Shown piece by piece: positions 43,798 to 56,010 of a stretch of DNA of 64,000 nt. Under the pieces are notes generated by a model, which was given only the letters and a program-made list of their open reading frames with translations, made no database searches and was not told the DNA's origin. The DNA is from Dugong dugon (Eukaryota > Chordata > Mammalia > Sirenia > Dugongidae): NCBI GenBank assembly GCA_030035585.1, contig CM057467.1, positions 69,056,941 through 69,120,940 on the forward strand, read 5' to 3'. Numbering within the stretch: position 1 is the first letter of the stretch; each line of letters begins with the position of its first letter. Both the position numbers and the translations under genes were made by a program.

Positions 43798-46700
43798 CTA
43801 CGATAGAGGTCTCATACAATATTTGTCCTTTTGTAATTGACTTATTTCACGCAGCATAATGATTTCCAGTTTCATCCATGTTATGAGATGCTTCACAGAT
43901 TCATTGTTGTTCTTTCTCGTTGCATAGTACTCCATTGTGTGTATGTACCATAGTTTGTTTATCCATTCATCTGTTGATGGGCATCTAGGTTGTTTCCATC
44001 GTTTTGCTATTGTGAACAGTGCTGCCATGAACATAGGTGTGCATATGTCTATTCGAGTGACGACTCTTATTTCTCTAGGATATATTCCTAGGAGTAGAAT
44101 TGCTGGATCGAATGGTATGTCTATTTCTAGCTTTCTGAAAGTGCCATATCATTTTCCAAAATGGTTGTATCATTTTGCATTCCCACCAGCCGTGCATAAG
44201 AGTTCCGATCTCCCCGCAGCCCCTCCAACATTTGTTATTTGCAGTGTTTTTGATTCGTGCCAGTAATGCCCGGGTGAGATGGTATCTCATTGTGGTTTCA
44301 AATTGCATTTCTCTAATGGCTAGTGATCGCGAGCATTTCCTCATGTGTCTGTTGGCCATTTGGATGTCTTCTTTGGTGAAGTGTCTGTTCATTTCCTTTG
44401 CCCATTTTTTAATAGGATTATTTGTCTTTTTGTTGTAGAGGTGTTGGATTTTCTTGTAGATTATGGAGATTAGACCTTTGTCAGACTTGTATTGTCCAAA
44501 AATTTTTTCCCAGTCTGTAGGTTCTCTTTTTACTCTTCTGGTGAAGTCTTTTGAAGAGCATAGGTGTTTGATTTTAAGAAGATCCCAGTTATCTAGCTTA
44601 TCTATTGGGGTTTGTGCGTTGATGGTTATGGTTTGTATCCTGTTAATGTCGTGTATTAAGGCCTGAAGTGTTGGTCCTAGTTTTTCTTTTATGAACTTTA
44701 GGCTTTATATTCAGGTCTTTGATCCATTTTGAAGTAGTTTTTGTATACGGTGTGAGGTATGGGTCCTGTTTCATTTTTCTGCAGATGGATATCCAGTTTT
44801 CTAGTACCATTTGTTAAAAAGACTGTCTTTTCCCCATTTGATGGACTTTGGTCCCTTGTCGAAGATCAGGTGACCATAGGTGGATGGATTTACATCTGGG
44901 TTCTCAATTCTGTTCCATTGGTCAATGTATCTGTCGTTGTACTGGTACCAGGCTGTTTTGACTACTGTAGCTGTATAGTAGGTTCTGAAGTCAGGTAGTG
45001 TGAGTCCTCCAACTTTATTCTTCTTCAGTAGTGCTTTACTTATTCGGGGCTTCTTCCCTTTCCATATAAAGTTAATGATTAGTTTTTCCATCTCTTTGAA
45101 GAATGTTGTTGGTATTTGGATCGGGATTGCATTGTATTTGTAAATTGCTTTGGGTAGAATTGTCATTTTCACAATGTTGAGTCTGCGCCTATCCATGAGC
45201 ATGGTATGTTTTTCCATTTATGTCAATCCCTTTGGGTTTCATGCAGTAGTGTTTTGTAGTTTTCTTTGTATAGGTCTTTTACATCCCTGGTCAGATTTAT
45301 TCCTAAGTATTTTGTCTTCTTAAGGGTTATTATAAATGGTATTGTTTTCCTGATTTCCTTTTCATCGTTCTCCTTATTGGTGTATAGGGATCCAGCTGAT
45401 TTTTGAATGTTTATCTTGTATCCTGCTACTCTGCTGAATCTTTCTGTTAGTTCCAGTAGTTTTCTCGTGGAGTCTTTAGGGTTTTCTATGTATAGTATCA
45501 TATCATCTGCAAACAGGGACAGTTTAACTTCTTCATTACCAATTTGGATGCCCTTGATTTCTTTTTCTTGCCTTATTGCTCTAGCTAGAACTGCCAGCAC
45601 AGTGTTAAATAGGACTGGTGATAAAGGGCTTCCTTGTCTTGTTCCCATTTTCAAGGGGAATGTTTTCAGCCGCCCTCCATTAAGAATGATGTTGGTCGTT
45701 GGTTTTGCATAGATGCCCTTTATTATGTCGAGAAATTTCCCTTCTGTACCTATTTGATTGAGAGTTTTTATCAGGAATGGGTGTTGGACTTTGTCAAATG
45801 CCTTTTCTGCGTCAATTGAGATGATGATGTGATTCTTTTCTTTCCTTTTATTTATGTGGTGGATTACGTTGATTGATTTTCTAATGTTGAACCATCCTTG
45901 CATACCTGGTATGAATCCTACTTGGTCGTGGTGTATTGTTTTTTGGATATGATGCTGAATTCTATTGGCTAGAATTTTGTTCAGAATTTTTGCATCTAAA
46001 TTCATGAGAGATATTGGTCTGTAATTTTCTTTTTTGTGACGTCTTTGCCTGGTTTTGGTATCAGCGTTATGCTGGCTTCATAGAATGAATTTGGAAGTGT
46101 TGCTTCCACCTCTATGCTCTGAAATAGCTTGAGTAGTACTGGTACAAGCTCTTCTGTAAATGTTTTGTAGAATTCTCCAGTGAAGCCGTCTGGGCCAGGG
46201 CTTTTTTTGGGTGGAGTTTTTTTATTACCTTTTCAATCTCTTCTCTTGTTATGGGTCTGTTCAGATTTTCAACATCACTTTGTTGTAGTTTGGGTAGGCC
46301 GTGTGTTTCTACAAATTTATCCATTTCCTCTAGGTTTTCAAATTTGTTACAGTATAGTTTTTCATAATTTTGTTATAATCCTTTTTATTTCCATTGGGTC
46401 TGTTGTAATGTCCCCCATTTCATTTCTTATTTGGGTTATTTGTGTCCTCTCCTGTTTTTCTTTTGTCAGTCTGGCCAGTGGTTTGTCGATTTTGTTGATT
46501 ATTTCAAAGCTACCGTGATGGCATTGTGGTCAGAGAAGATACTTTCAATTATGTCAGTGTTTTGGATCTTGTTGAGGATTGCTCTGTGGCCTAAGATGTG
46601 GTCTATTCTGGAGAACGTTCCATGTGCATTGGAAAAGAATGTGTACTTCGCAGTGGCTGGATGGAGTGTTCTATATATGCCTGTGAGGTCCAGCTGGCTG

Positions 46701-47214
46701 ATTGTGCCCTTAGGTCTTCTGTATCTTTGCCGAGTTTCTTCTTAGTTGTTCTGTCCTTTACTGAGAGTGGTGTGTTGAAGTCTCCTACTATTATTGTGGA
46801 ACTGTCAATTTCTCTTTTCAGTGTTGTTAGAATTTGTTTTATGTATTTTGGAGCCCTGTCATTGGGTGCGTAGATGTTTATTATGTTTATGTCTTCATGA
46901 TGGATCGTCCCCTTAATCATTATGTAGTGTCCTTCTTTGTCTTTTATGGTAGATTTTGTTTTTAAGCCTATTTTGTCTGAGATTAGAATTGCCACTCCTG
47001 CTCTTTTTTGGTAGCTGTTAGCTTGATGTATTTTTTTCCAACCTTTGACTTTTAATAAATTCACATCTTTGTTTCTAAAGTGTGTCTCTTGTAGACAGCA
47101 TATTGATGAATCCTGTTTTCGTATCCATTCTGTCACTCTACGTCTCTTTATGGGTGCATTGAGTCCATTTACATTCAGTGTAATTATTGATAGGTGTGAG
47201 TTCGTTGCTGTCAT
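43798..47214 (-). pseudogene. L1 copy 1 ORF2 (endonuclease and reverse transcriptase), disrupted
   Basis: ORF2 normally supplies endonuclease and reverse transcriptase for target-primed retrotransposition. Its start reads MTATNSHLSIITLNVNGLNA. The endonuclease keeps CLQETH and INIYAPND (near 47090 and 46920) and VGDFNT (near 46790). The frame shifts near 46620. The RT piece (45223-46005) keeps [29 protein letters not shown] and the catalytic FADD motif ([11 protein letters not shown], near 45510). C-terminal pieces include [20 protein letters not shown] (near 44200-44260). About 400 bp between endonuclease and RT is missing compared with copy 2. Dead. Confidence 0.92.
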
Positions 47215-47636
47215 TTTTGTAGTGCTTTTTTTGTGGTGCTTAAGTTTTCTTTGTTCTTCTTACTCTCATGCTGAGTTACTTTTTTTTGTGGATTTTTTAA
47301 AATTTCTTTTGTTTTTGTAGGTTTTGTTTTTGCTGGGACTTTATGTTTTTTCTGTTTTTTTTTATTTTTGTATGTTTGTTAACTTTCTTTGTGGTTACCA
47401 TGAATTTTACCCTTATCTTTGTAAGTTTGAAGCAGTCTACCATTACTTGGTATCGCCTTGCCTTCCTCTCCATTAGAAGGTTGTGTACCTAGGCCGTTTA
47501 TTCCCTCTTTTATTGTTTTGATGTTGTTTTCATTTACTGATAAACTGCTCTGATTTCCTGTTGTATTTCTTTGGTTTTGGATAGTCTTCGAGAGCTCATT
47601 TCCTAGATTGATATCTGCCTGGTACGATGCTGCGTC

Positions 47637-48686
47637 CTAGATTCTGCCTGTGAGCTGAAGCTGTTTGTCCTCAGATCGAAGAACTCCCTTTAATAATTCT
47701 TGTAAGTTTGGTTTGACTTTTACATATTTCCTTAATTTCTGTTTATCTGAAAATGACCTAATTTCACCATCAAATTTGAACGAGAGTTTTGCAGGATATA
47801 TTATTCTTGGCTGGCAATTTTTTTCTTTCAAGATTTTATATATGTCATCCCATTGCCTTCCTGCCTGCATGGTTTCTGCCAAATAATCTGAGCTTAGTCT
47901 TATTGTTTCTCCTCTGTATGTGACGTCTTGTTTTTCACAAGCTGCTCTCAGGATTCTTTGTTTGCCTTTGGTTTTGGTGAGTGTGATTATGATATGCCTT
48001 GGTGATTTTCTTTTGGGGTCTGTCCTATATGGGGTTTGTTGAGCTTCTTGGGTGGCCAGCTTTTCATCTTTCATGATATTGGGGAAGTTTTCTGTCAGTA
48101 GTTGTTCAGTGATCCTCTCTGTGTTTCCTGTTTTCTCACCTTGTTCTGGAATTCCAATCACTCGCAAAGTTCTGCTTTTGATTGTATCCCACATAATTCT
48201 CAGGGGCTCTTCATTTTTCTTCATTATTTTTTCTGAGTCTTCCTGAAACGGAGTTGTATCGAAGTGTTTGTCTTCAGTTCCACTGATCCTGTCTTCCACC
48301 GTTTCAAATCTGCTTCTCACCCCTTCTATAATACCGTCCATTTCTGAAATCTTGTTTTTTATTTTTTGGGTTTCTAATTGTTGTCTTTGTATAATTTCTA
48401 GTTGTGAATTTATTTTGGCATTTTGTTCCTGCATTATTTTCCTGAATTCTTCCAGTTTTTTGTCTGTATTTTCCATGAATTTGTCTATTTTTTCCTCATG
48501 TTTGTCAGCTTTTTGTCTCAGCTCTTGGAGAACTCTGAGTATTAGAGATTTGAATTCCCTATCGGGTAGTTCTAGTGCATTTTCTTCCACTGGAGAGCCA
48601 TCTGGTGTTTTATTTTGGACGCTTACTGGAACCATCCTGTCCTGTTTTTGTAAATGTTTTGATATTGTCTGTTGTCTTTGGGGCAT
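47637..48686 (-). CDS. L1 copy 1 ORF1 protein, intact frame
   Basis: A 349-codon uninterrupted frame. L1 ORF1p is an RNA-binding chaperone that trimerises through a coiled coil and packages L1 RNA. Residues about 50-135 are rich in heptad-like K/E/L sequence (KADKHEEKIDKFMENTDKKL), fitting the coiled coil. The RRM-like part follows (LRVIGIPEQGEKTGNTERIT, about 185-205), then the C-terminal domain with RILRAACEKQDVTYRGETIR and LSSDYLAETMQAGRQWDDIY. Its length fits mammalian ORF1p (about 340-370). Because ORF2 is broken, the element could not move by itself, though ORF1p could be made if the element were transcribed. Confidence 0.93.
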   Translation of the reverse strand: MPQRQQTISKHLQKQDRMVPVSVQNKTPDGSPVEENALELPDREFKSLILRVLQELRQKADKHEEKIDKFMENTDKKLEEFRKIMQEQNAKINSQLEIIQRQQLETQKIKNKISEMDGIIEGVRSRFETVEDRISGTEDKHFDTTPFQEDSEKIMKKNEEPLRIMWDTIKSRTLRVIGIPEQGEKTGNTERITEQLLTENFPNIMKDEKLATQEAQQTPYRTDPKRKSPRHIIITLTKTKGKQRILRAACEKQDVTYRGETIRLSSDYLAETMQAGRQWDDIYKILKEKNCQPRIIYPAKLSFKFDGEIRSFSDKQKLRKYVKVKPNLQELLKGVLRSEDKQLQLTGRI

Positions 48687-50618
48687 TCAGTAGTCATTTT
48701 TCTCGTTTACTGATTGCAGATTTGTTTGTTTCGTCCCCCTTTTTTTTAAAAAAAAATGTTCGACTATGTCTCAGCAGGCAGTCTGTGTGTTCTTTGTTGT
48801 TTGCTCGTCTGTGGGCACAGTACTTTTCACCTCCCTCTCCAATTGTCAGGGTCAGTCACTCAGATATGGTACGGCAGGGCAGGTCTAGCTGAAGAGGAGT
48901 TACTGGGACGGGTTGTTTGTGGCACTTACTAGAGCCACCAGAGCGGGTCGGTAATCATTGCAGAGCAGGTTCCAGTAGGCCATGCCTGTGCTGCTTGGTG
49001 GTGTGATGTCAAGCGCACGGTGCAGGTAGGCAGGATGCAGCGGGGAGATTGTTATGTGTGGAGGTAAGATGGATGTGGGAGTGAGGAGAGAGGAACAGGA
49101 GCCAGAAACATACAAACAAATAAAAAAGAATGCTAGGGGAGCTTGCCTTTGGAGTGGAAAGATGAGAGACTATGAAATGGAGAAAAACAGAAAGGGGAAG
49201 AGGAAGAAAAGAAAAGAAAAGAATGAATAAATAAAAATCAAAAAGGTTAAAGAACCGCAAAGTTCCCAGTGATCCCACTGGTGCAGCTATGAGGTCTGGG
49301 GAAGTTGCTCTCCGGTGTTGCAGTACAGCCTGGCTAGAAGGTGTAGAGGTATACAGTGCCAGGTATTCAGGGAACAGAAAGAGAAGGAAGATATAGAGAG
49401 ATGAGAAATTAAACAATGAAGAAAAACAAAAAGGGAAAAAGAGGGAAAAGAAAACAGAACAAATTGGAAAAAAGAAAACAGAAAAAAACGACAAGAAAGT
49501 CCCCCCAAAAAAACAGAAAAAAAAAACAAAAACAAAAACCAATGAGAAAAGAAATGCCCTTGGGGGTCCCTGTGCTCATCTGTGCAAGCCGAGGGGGAAG
49601 TCTCCTTGCCACGCAGCACCGCCGGGCCAGAAAGGGCTCCCAGCTCAAGAAAAGGAAAAGAAAACAAACAAACAATTTAAAGCAAACAAATGAACAAAAG
49701 TCCTGGGATCCCACCAGCATGGCAGCCTGGACCGGGAAGTAGCTCCACCCTCGAAAAGAGCTCCACAGCCTCTGAGAAAGAAAGAAAGATGGTGCATGGA
49801 GCCAGGTATTTGAGTGAAAGGAGGGGCAGGTGGTGAGAGATAAGGAAGAAATCAAAAGAAGCAGAAAAAAAAGCAACACTAGTAGCCAACAGTTGGTACT
49901 CAGAGAGCCAGTCTAGTGCGGGCTGGTGTTTCTTGGACAAGAGACTGTGTCTGCGGGAAGCAGAGGGGCCCGAGTGTGGGTGAAGAAGGGTAGGGAGGGG
50001 GAAAGCGTATATCACAAGTTACTGGAGCTTTGCTGCCCCTCAGGAAGAAGCAAAGATGGCGCATGGATCCAGGTGTTTGAGCAAAAGGAGGGGGAGGTGG
50101 GGAGAGGTAAGGAAGAAATCAGAAGAAGTGGAAAAAAGCAACACCAGCAGCCAACAAATGGCATTCAGAGAGCCGGCCCGTTCGGGTGTGTGTAATCCAA
50201 GCAGCTGGTGATTCCTGGTCAAGAGATTGTGGCTGTGGGAAGCAGAGGAGGCCGAGTCGGGGTGAAAAAGGGTGGGGGGTGGGAAAGCATATATTGCGAA
50301 TTACCAATTGTTTTGTCTCCCGCTGGACGCTCCGTGAGGCTGCTTTCTCGTACCCTCTGTTTTCTAGTCTCCGATAGGAGTCCGAGATGGCGGATCCACA
50401 CTGCGTTAGCTGGTAGGGGACCTCTGCATGAATCTCTCCTCTCTCTCCGTTGTCTGTCAGTTTTCTCACTCCATTTGGTGCTTGGCTGAGTTCTTTATCT
50501 CTTCATTTGATGTTTTAGGGTTTCAGGATTGTTGTGTTCTCTGTTTGACTTAGTTTTTCGGATCTTTGCTGTGGAGGGACAGTGTGGTGCTTCTGCCTAG
50601 AGTGCCATTTTGCCGGAA
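48687..50618 (-). promoter_or_regulatory. L1 copy 1 5' UTR with internal tandem repeats
   Basis: About 1.9 kb, G/A-rich on the plus strand. A unit of about 266 bp recurs: AAAGATGGTGCATGGAGCCA (49786) and AAAGATGGCGCATGGATCCA (50052). Each is followed by related GTAAGGAAGAAATC / GATAAGGAAGAAATC, CAACACTAGTAGCCAAC / CAACACCAGCAGCCAAC and GGGAAGCAGAGG. A more diverged relative starts near 49345. The L1 internal promoter is expected here. Confidence 0.8.
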
Positions 50619-51793
50619 CTCGTGTTTTTCTTTTTTGTATCCCCATATTTTGGTCTTCCCTCTTCAGACTTAACTATCTTTTTCATTCCCCATCTTTATA
50701 GAATTAAAACTGAAATACAAAAATGCATAAACAAGGGAGTTTGGAGTGTTCGTGCCTTTACAATCATTTATTCACTTATGAGTCTTCAAGATTTAAAAAA
50801 AAAAAAGTTTATTGTGCTTTAAGTGCAAGTTTACAGTTCCAGTCGGTTTCTCATACAAGAACTTATATACATATTTCTGTGTGACCCTAGCTGCTCTCCC
50901 TATGTGACAGCACGCTCCTCCTTTCCATCTTGGATTTCCTGTGTCCGTTCAGTCAGCTCACGTCTTTTTGCCTTTTTACCTCACCTAAGGACAGGAGCTG
51001 CCTGTCTAGTCTCATGTATCTACTTGAGCTAAGAAGCACACTCTTCATGAGTATCATTTTATGTCCCATAGTTCAGTCTAATCTTTCTGAAGTGTTAGCT
51101 TTGGAAATGGTTTCAGTTCTGGCGAACAGAGAGTCCGGGGGCCCTGTCTTCCAGGGTCCCTCCAGTCTCAGGTAGACCATTAAGTCTGGTCTTTTTAGTA
51201 GAATTTGAGTTCCGTACCCAACTTTTCTCCTACTCTGTCAGGGACTCTCTGTTGTGTTCCCTATCGGGGCGGTCATTGGTGGTAGCCAGGTACCATCTAG
51301 TTCTTGTCTCAGGCTGATGGAGTCTCTGATTTATGTGGCCCTCTTGGGCTAATATTTTCCATGTGTCTTTGGTGTTGTTCATTCTCCTTTGCTCCAGATG
51401 GGTTGGGACGAATTGACGTATCTTAGATGGCTGCTTGCTAGCTTTTAAGATCCCAGGCGCCATTCACCGAAGTGGATTGCAGAACATTTTCTTAATAAAC
51501 TTTGTTACACCAGTTGACTTATGTCCCCTGAAACCATTGTGCCCAGACTGCTGCCCCGGCTACTCTGTCCCTTGAAGTGTTTGGTTGTATTCAGAAAACT
51601 TCTTAGCTTTTGGTTTAGTCCAGTTGTGCTGACTTCCCCTGTAGTGTGTATTGTCCCTCCCTTCACCTAGGATAATTCTTATCTACTATTTAGTTAGTGA
51701 ATACCCCATCCCTCCCTCGCCACCCTCGTAACGATCAAAGAACGTTTTCTTCTGTGTTTAAACCTTTTCTTGAGTTCTTATAATAGTGGTCTC

Positions 51794-54700
51794 ATACAGT
51801 ATTTGTCTTTTCGCGACTAATTTCACTCAGCATAATGCCTTCCAGATTCATCGATGTTTTGAGATGTTTTGCAGATTCATCGTTGTTCTTTATTATTGCG
51901 TAGTATTCCATTGTGTGAATATACCATAATTTGTTTATCTGTTTGTCCGTTGATGGGCACCTAGGTTGTTTCCGTCTTTTTGCTATTGTGAACAATGCTG
52001 CAGTGAACATGGGTGTGCATGTATCTATTTGTGTAACGGCTCTTATTTCTCTAGGATATATTACAAGGAGCAGGATTGCTGGATTGTATGGTACATCTGT
52101 TTCTAGCTTTTTAAGGAGGCGCCAATCGATTTCCAAAGTGGCTATACCATTTTACATTCCTACTAACAGTGTGTAAGTGTTCCAGTCTCTCCACAACCTC
52201 TCTAACATTTATTATTTTGTGTCTTTTGGATTAATGCTAGCCTTGTTGGGGTGAGATGGTATCTCATTGTAGTTTTGATTTACATTTTTCTAATGGCTAA
52301 TGATCGTGAGCATTTCCTCATGTATCTGGTAGCCACCTAAATGTATCTTCTTTGGTGAAGTGCTTGTTTATATCCTTTGCCCATTTTTTAATTGGGTTAT
52401 TTTTCTTTTTATGGTTGAGGTTTTGTAGTATCTTCTAGATTTTAGAGATTAGAGGCCGACCAGATTTGTTGTAGCCAAAATTTTTTTCCCAGTCTGTTGG
52501 TTGTCTTTTTACTCTTTTGGTGAGGTCTTTTGATGAACATAAGTGTTTGATTTTTAGGAGCTCTCAGTTACCTAGTATGTCTTCTGATCTTTGTGTATTG
52601 TTAGTAATGTTTTGTATTCTGTTTATGTCATGTATTAGGGTTTCTAATGTTGTCCCTATTTTTTCTTCCACAGTCTTTATCATTTTAGATTTCTATTTAG
52701 GTCTTTGATCCATTTTGGGTTAGTTTTTGTGCATGGTATAAGGTAAGGGTCTTGTTTCATTTTTTGCAGATGGATATTCAGTTATGCCAGTACCATTTGT
52801 TAAAGAGACTGCCTTTTCCCCAATTAACGGACTTTGGGCCTTTGTCAGATATCAGCTGCTGAAAGGTGGATGAATTTATGTCTGGATGCTGAGTTCTGTT
52901 CCATTGGTCTATGTATCTGTTGGTTTACCAGTCCCAGGCTGTTCTGACTACCATGGAAGTATAATAGGTTCTAAAATCAGTAGTGTGAGGCCTCCCACTT
53001 TGTTCTTCTTCTTCAGTAATGCTTTACTTATCCAGGCCTCTTTTCTTTCCATATTAAGTTGATGATATGTTTTTCCATCTCATTAAAGAATCCCACTGGA
53101 ATTTCGATCGAGGTTGCATTGTATCTGTAGACCTCTTTGGGTAGAATTGACATTTTCACAGTGTTGAGTCTTCCCATCCATGAGCAAGGTATGTTTTTCC
53201 ACTTATGTAGGTCTCTTGGTTTCTTGAAGTAGTGTCTTGTAGTTCTCTTTGTATAGATCTTCTACATCTCTGATTAGATTTATTCCTCAGTATTTTATCT
53301 TTTGGGGGGTATTGAATATGTAATCAAATGGTGATTTCTTCTTCAAAGTTCTTTTTGTTGGTGTAGAGGAATCCAACTGATTTTTGTATGTTTATCTTGT
53401 ATCCTGATACTGTGCTGAAATCTTCTATTACTTTTGCTGGTTTTCTTGTGGATTCTTTGGGGCTTTCTGTGTATAAGATCATATGTTCTGCAAATAAAGG
53501 TACTTTTACTTTTTCCTTACCAGTTTGGATGCCTTTTATTTCTTTTTCTAGCCTAATTGCTTTGGCTAGGTCCTCCAGCACAATGCCGAATAAGAGTGGT
53601 GATAAAGGGTATCCTTGTCTGATTTGCATCCTCAAGGAGAGTGCTTTCAAACTCTCTCCTTTTAGGATGATACTGGCTGTTAGCTTTGTTTAAATGCCCT
53701 TAAATATTTTGAGGAATTTCTTTTCTATTCCTATTTTGCTGAGAGTTTTTATCATGAATGGGTGTTGGACTTTTATCAAATGCCTTTTCTGCTTCAATTG
53801 ATAAGATCATGTGGTTTTTGTCTTTTGTTTTATTTATGTGATGGATTACACTGATTGTTTTTCTAATGTTAAACCATCCCTGGATACCTGGTATGAATTC
53901 CACTTGGTCATGGTGAATTATGTTTTTGATATGTTGTTGAGGTCTATTGGCTAGAGTTTATTTGAGGATTTTTGAGTCAATGTTCATGAGGGATATTGGT
54001 CTGTAATTTTCTATTTCTATGCTGTCTTTACCTGGTTTTGGTATCAGGGTTACACTGGCTTCATAGAATGAGTTTAGGAGTATTCCATCCTTTTCTATCC
54101 TCTGAAATATTTTTAATAGTAGTGGTGTTAACTCTTGTCTGAAAGTTAGGTGGCATTCTCCAGTGAAACTGTCCGGGCCTGGGCTTTTTTTTGTTGGGAG
54201 TTTTTTAATTACTTTTCAATCTCTTTTTTTGTTAATAGGTTTATTAGGTTGCTGTTTTAGTCATCTAGTGCTGCTTTAACAAAGAGAAATTTATTTCTTC
54301 CATTAAAACAGGCTAAAAATCCAAATCCAGGGTGTCAGCTCCAGGGGAAGGCTTTTTCTCTCTGTTGGCCTTCTCGTCAATGTTACCTCAGACTAGGGAC
54401 CCTACAGTGTTCTTCGCACAGGAACCCTATATCCAAAGGACACGCTCTGCTCCTGGGACTGCTTTCTTGGTGATGTATCTCAACAGATTGCCTCAGAATA
54501 CAATCCCATCTTGTAGATTGAGCCTTGCTTTACCAACACAACTGCTGCCTATCCTCCCTCATTAGCATCAAAGAGGCAGGATTTACAACATACAGGAAAG
54601 TCACACAATACCGGGAATCGTGGCCCAGCCAATTTGATACACACATTTTTTGGGGGGACATAATTCAATCCAAGACGGTTGTTCTACCTCTGTTTGTGTT

Positions 54701-56010
54701 AGTTTAGGTAGGTAGTGTGTTTCTAGAAATTTGTCCATATCTTCTAGGTTTTCAAATTTGTTAGAGTACAATTTTTCATAGCAATCTGTTATGATCTTTT
54801 AATGTCAGTTTAGTCTGTTGTGATATTGCCCATTTCATTTCTTACTCGGGTTATGTGCTTCCTCTCCTGTTTTTCTTTTGTCAGTTTGGCCATTGGTTTA
54901 TTGATTTTTTTTTTTATCTTTTCAAAGAACCAGCTTTTGATCTTGTTAATTCTTTCAGTTGTTTTTCTGTTTTCTATTTCATTTATTTCTATTCTAGTTT
55001 TTATTATTTGCTTTCCTCTGGTGCCCGAGGGCTTCTTTTGCTGCTGTCTTTCTATTTGTTCAAGTTGTAGGGTTAAATGTTTTGATTATGGCCCTTTCTT
55101 CCTTCTGGAAGTGTGTATTTATTGCTATAAATTGACCTCTGAGCACTGCTTTTGCTGTGTCCCAAAGATTGTGGTAGGATGTGTTTTCATTCTCATTTGA
55201 TTCTGTGAAAATTTTTATTCTGTTCTTAATTTCTTCTCTAACCCAGTAGTTTTTGAGCGAGGTTTGGTTCAGTTTCCATGTGTTTAACTTTTTTTTGTTG
55301 CTTTTTCTGTTATTGATTTCCACTTCTGGCTTTATGGTCAGAAAAGATGCTTTGTAATATTTTGATGCTTTGGATTCTGTTATGGCTTGCTTTATGGCCT
55401 AATATGTGGTGTATTCTGGAGAATGTTCCATGTGCCTTGGAAAAGAAAGCATACTTCATGGCTGTTAGGTGGAGTGTTCAGTATTATGTCTGTGAGATCC
55501 AGTTGGTTGATTGTAGCACTTAGATCTTCCGTGTTTTTATTTAGCTTCTTTCTGGATGTTCTATCCTTCACCAAAAATGCTGTGTTGAAGTTTCCTACTA
55601 TTTTTGTGGAGCTATGTCTCTTTTCAATGCTGCTAGAGTTTTTGTATTTGGAGCCCTGTCATTGGGTGGTTAAATATTTATTATGGTTATATCCTGCTGG
55701 TGTATTTACCCTTTTATCATTATATAGTGTCCTTCCTTATCTTGGGTGGGGGATTTTACTTTAAAGTTTATTTTGTCAGAGGTGAATATTACCAATACTG
55801 CTCTTTTTTGAGTGTTATTTGCTTCATATATTTTTTTCCATCCTTTGTGTTTTAGTTTGTGTTTTTAAGTCTAAGGTGTGTCTCTTGTAGGCAGCACATA
55901 GATGGATTGTGTGTTTTTATCCATCTTGCAACTCTCTATCGCTTTACTGGTGCATTCAGTTCATTTAAATTCAGTGTAATTATTGATAGGTATAAGTTTA
56001 GTGCTGTCAT
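51794..56010 (-). pseudogene. L1 copy 2 ORF2, disrupted
   Basis: The start reads MTALNLYLSIITLNLNELNA-like at 56010. RT pieces at 53700-53903 include [20 protein letters not shown]. The piece at 53324-53650 reads [13 protein letters not shown], where the catalytic FADD motif has become FAEH. A C-terminal piece at 51792-52136 has FTAALFTIAKRRKQPRCPST. It retains the region of about 400 bp (about 54920-55330) that copy 1 lacks. Many stops and frameshifts, plus the LTR at 54253-54677. Confidence 0.9.
54253..54677 (-). mobile_element. MaLR-like solo LTR inside L1 copy 2
   Basis: A 425-bp LTR in antisense: TGTTTTAGTCATCTAGTGCT to ATTCAATCCAAGACG. The last base differs from the expected A. The 5-bp duplication is GTTGC/GTTGT (54248-54252, 54678-54682). 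Same LTR family as 37975-38478 and 7600-7752. No viral genes. Confidence 0.88.

Larger units (their letters stand above)
42640..50618 (-). mobile_element. Near-full-length L1 (copy 1), antisense to RSF1
   Basis: In L1 sense the order is 5' UTR (50618-48687), ORF1 (48686-47637, intact), spacer (47636-47215), ORF2 (47214-43798, broken), then 3' UTR (43797-42640). The 5' end reads GAGTTCCGGCAAAATGGCAC, with a YY1-like CAAAATGGC close to the start, as in other L1s. No target duplication is visible between the outer flanks. Confidence 0.93.

Noticed and set aside
45407..46873. Plus-strand open frames of 60-110 codons across 43.5-48.9 kb
   Set aside because: They are antisense shadows of L1 ORF1 and ORF2.
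49009..50015. Long Phe/Leu-rich and Lys-rich open frames in the L1 5' UTR
   Set aside because: They come from A/G-rich purine-skewed DNA of the L1 5' UTR. No L1 protein is expected here.
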